Below, piece by piece: positions 5,422 to 6,141 of a stretch of DNA of 6,141 nt. The stretch covers positions 1 through 6,141 of the forward strand of contig ASNI01000135.1 of assembly GCA_000404785.1 (NCBI GenBank), given 5' to 3'. The notes beneath the pieces were generated by a model, which saw nothing but the letters and a program-made list of their open reading frames with translations, was not told the origin of the DNA and did not search any database. Source of the stretch: Cloacimonetes bacterium SCGC AAA252-N17 (GTDB taxonomy: Bacteria > Cloacimonadota > Cloacimonadia > JGIOTU-2). The position numbers and the translations under genes were made by a program. Within the stretch, counting starts at the first letter, position 1, and each line of letters opens with the position of its first letter.

Positions 5422-6141
5422 ATGAAAAAAAGCTTACAAAAATTCTGGCAGAATCTTAAGATCATCTATTCAAACTTCACTGACGATCAGGCATTTTTAA
5501 GAGCTTCAGGGCTTGCCTATATAACTTTTCTTGCCTTCATCCCTTTTATTATGGTAATTTTTCTGTTCACTCCGAATATTACTGTGGTAAAGATCAAGGA
5601 TGTATTTATCAACTTCATTTTTGAGACCTTCATACCAAAATCAGCTGAAATTATGAAGGACATTTTTAATGAGATGCTCGCTCGAAGAACAGATATTGAT
5701 GTCATTGGGATCATTTTGCTTGTTGTGACATCATTTTTTCTGTTCAAATCCATATCACATACCCTTGATAAAATTCTTAAAGCTCAGAAGCCGAAAAATC
5801 ATTCTGTTTTTAGAGATTTTGAACGTTTCATCGCTGCAATTGTAGGAGGATTTATCGTTCTCGCTGCGCTTCTTGTTGCATCCTCCATACCTGTGATCAG
5901 CCAGGTAATTAATATCGGGATATTCATAAAACTAATTCCATATCTTGGTATCCTACTGCTTATTTTTGCTCTTTATGAAGTTGTTTCTTCAATGCATCCA
6001 AAAGTGAGTCATGCTCTTTTAGGAGCTGTGTTTACAAGTATCATCTGGTCAATTGGAAAGGGTGGTTTTGACTGGTATATTGCGACTTTTACGAATGTTC
6101 GCTCTGTATATGGTACGCTTGGTGCGTTCCCAATCTTTATG
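5422..6141 (+). CDS. YihY/BrkB (UPF0761) family inner-membrane protein, 3'-partial
   Basis: An open frame of 240 codons from ATG 5422 with no stop before the window ends. The conserved start RASGLAYITFLAFIPF (27-42) corresponds to the family's RAxxLAYxTxLSLxP pattern. Hydrophobic helices lie at about 31-50, 93-110, 135-158, 168-187 and 198-215. The last visible segment, VYGTLGAFPIFM (229-240), is the family's YGs(l/f)GaxPixx motif that opens the final helix. Members are 260-300 or more residues with six helices, so roughly 30-60 residues or more are missing. The biochemical role of YihY is not settled; older names (virulence factor BrkB, ribonuclease BN) are historical, and the ribonuclease assignment was withdrawn. 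The start lies three bases after the permease stop, with only a weak ACGAG ahead, so it is probably coupled and part of the same operon. Confidence 0.92.
   Translation, partial: MKKSLQKFWQNLKIIYSNFTDDQAFLRASGLAYITFLAFIPFIMVIFLFTPNITVVKIKDVFINFIFETFIPKSAEIMKDIFNEMLARRTDIDVIGIILLVVTSFFLFKSISHTLDKILKAQKPKNHSVFRDFERFIAAIVGGFIVLAALLVASSIPVISQVINIGIFIKLIPYLGILLLIFALYEVVSSMHPKVSHALLGAVFTSIIWSIGKGGFDWYIATFTNVRSVYGTLGAFPIFM

Larger units (their letters stand above)
1279..6141 (+). other. Probable six-gene operon
   Basis: Six same-strand genes have junctions of +2, +6, -4, -4 and +3 bases: SDR epimerase, smpB, Zn-PLC-like protein, ABC ATPase, permease, yihY. There is no room for internal promoters or terminators between them outside coding sequence. 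Transcription would start in 1056-1278 or upstream of the window. The right end of the operon is not seen. Confidence 0.8.

Noticed and set aside
5196..5753. Two minus-strand open frames (5196-5465 and 5517-5753)
   Set aside because: They are antisense to the permease C-terminus and to yihY, both of which carry clear family motifs on the + strand.

Overview
The window looks like a bacterial chromosome segment of moderately low GC. My hand counts on sampled 60-base lines run from about 27% to 55%. All readable genes are on the + strand. No rRNA, tRNA, CRISPR, IS element or phage gene is visible. The gene content (WecB, SmpB, a MacB-type ABC pair, YihY) fits a Gram-negative or diderm-like bacterium. 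Two genes have clear Shine-Dalgarno sequences (AGGAG, AAGGA). The low GC and the neighbourhood would suit an uncultured FCB-type lineage such as Cloacimonadota, but that is a guess from general impression and no taxonomic marker proves it.

Region 1 (1-1055) is a UDP-N-acetylglucosamine 2-epimerase (wecB type), probably the last gene of a surface-polysaccharide or amino-sugar block lying to the left. Its first few codons lie outside the window. The reading frame is broken at 125-131: one extra base in a T run splits the gene into an N-terminal fragment (2-151) and a 305-residue remainder (138-1055). Restoring the frame gives a normal-length enzyme, so this is either a sequencing indel, a young pseudogene or, much less likely, a +1 frameshift site.

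Region 2 (1056-1278) is a 223-base AT-rich gap with no gene. It holds two weak sigma70-like promoter candidates, a 9-bp inverted repeat around one of them, and the ribosome binding site of the next gene. No convincing terminator was found.

Region 3 (1279-6141, running off the right end) is a compact six-gene cluster with junctions of +2, +6, -4, -4 and +3 bases. In order it holds a nucleotide-sugar epimerase/decarboxylase-like SDR, the trans-translation factor SmpB, a zinc-dependent phospholipase C / P1-nuclease-fold protein without a signal peptide, a MacB/LolD-type ABC ATPase, its MacB/FtsX-type permease, and a YihY/BrkB membrane protein cut by the window edge. It is very probably one operon. 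Most of the set points to the cell envelope (sugar nucleotides, possible phospholipid hydrolysis, ABC export or lipoprotein/lipid handling, an inner-membrane protein of unclear function). SmpB is a housekeeping passenger. I see no clear novel defence or mobile system. The points most worth a second look are the wecB frame break, the leaderless Zn-enzyme with a full ligand set, and the composition change between wecB and the operon.
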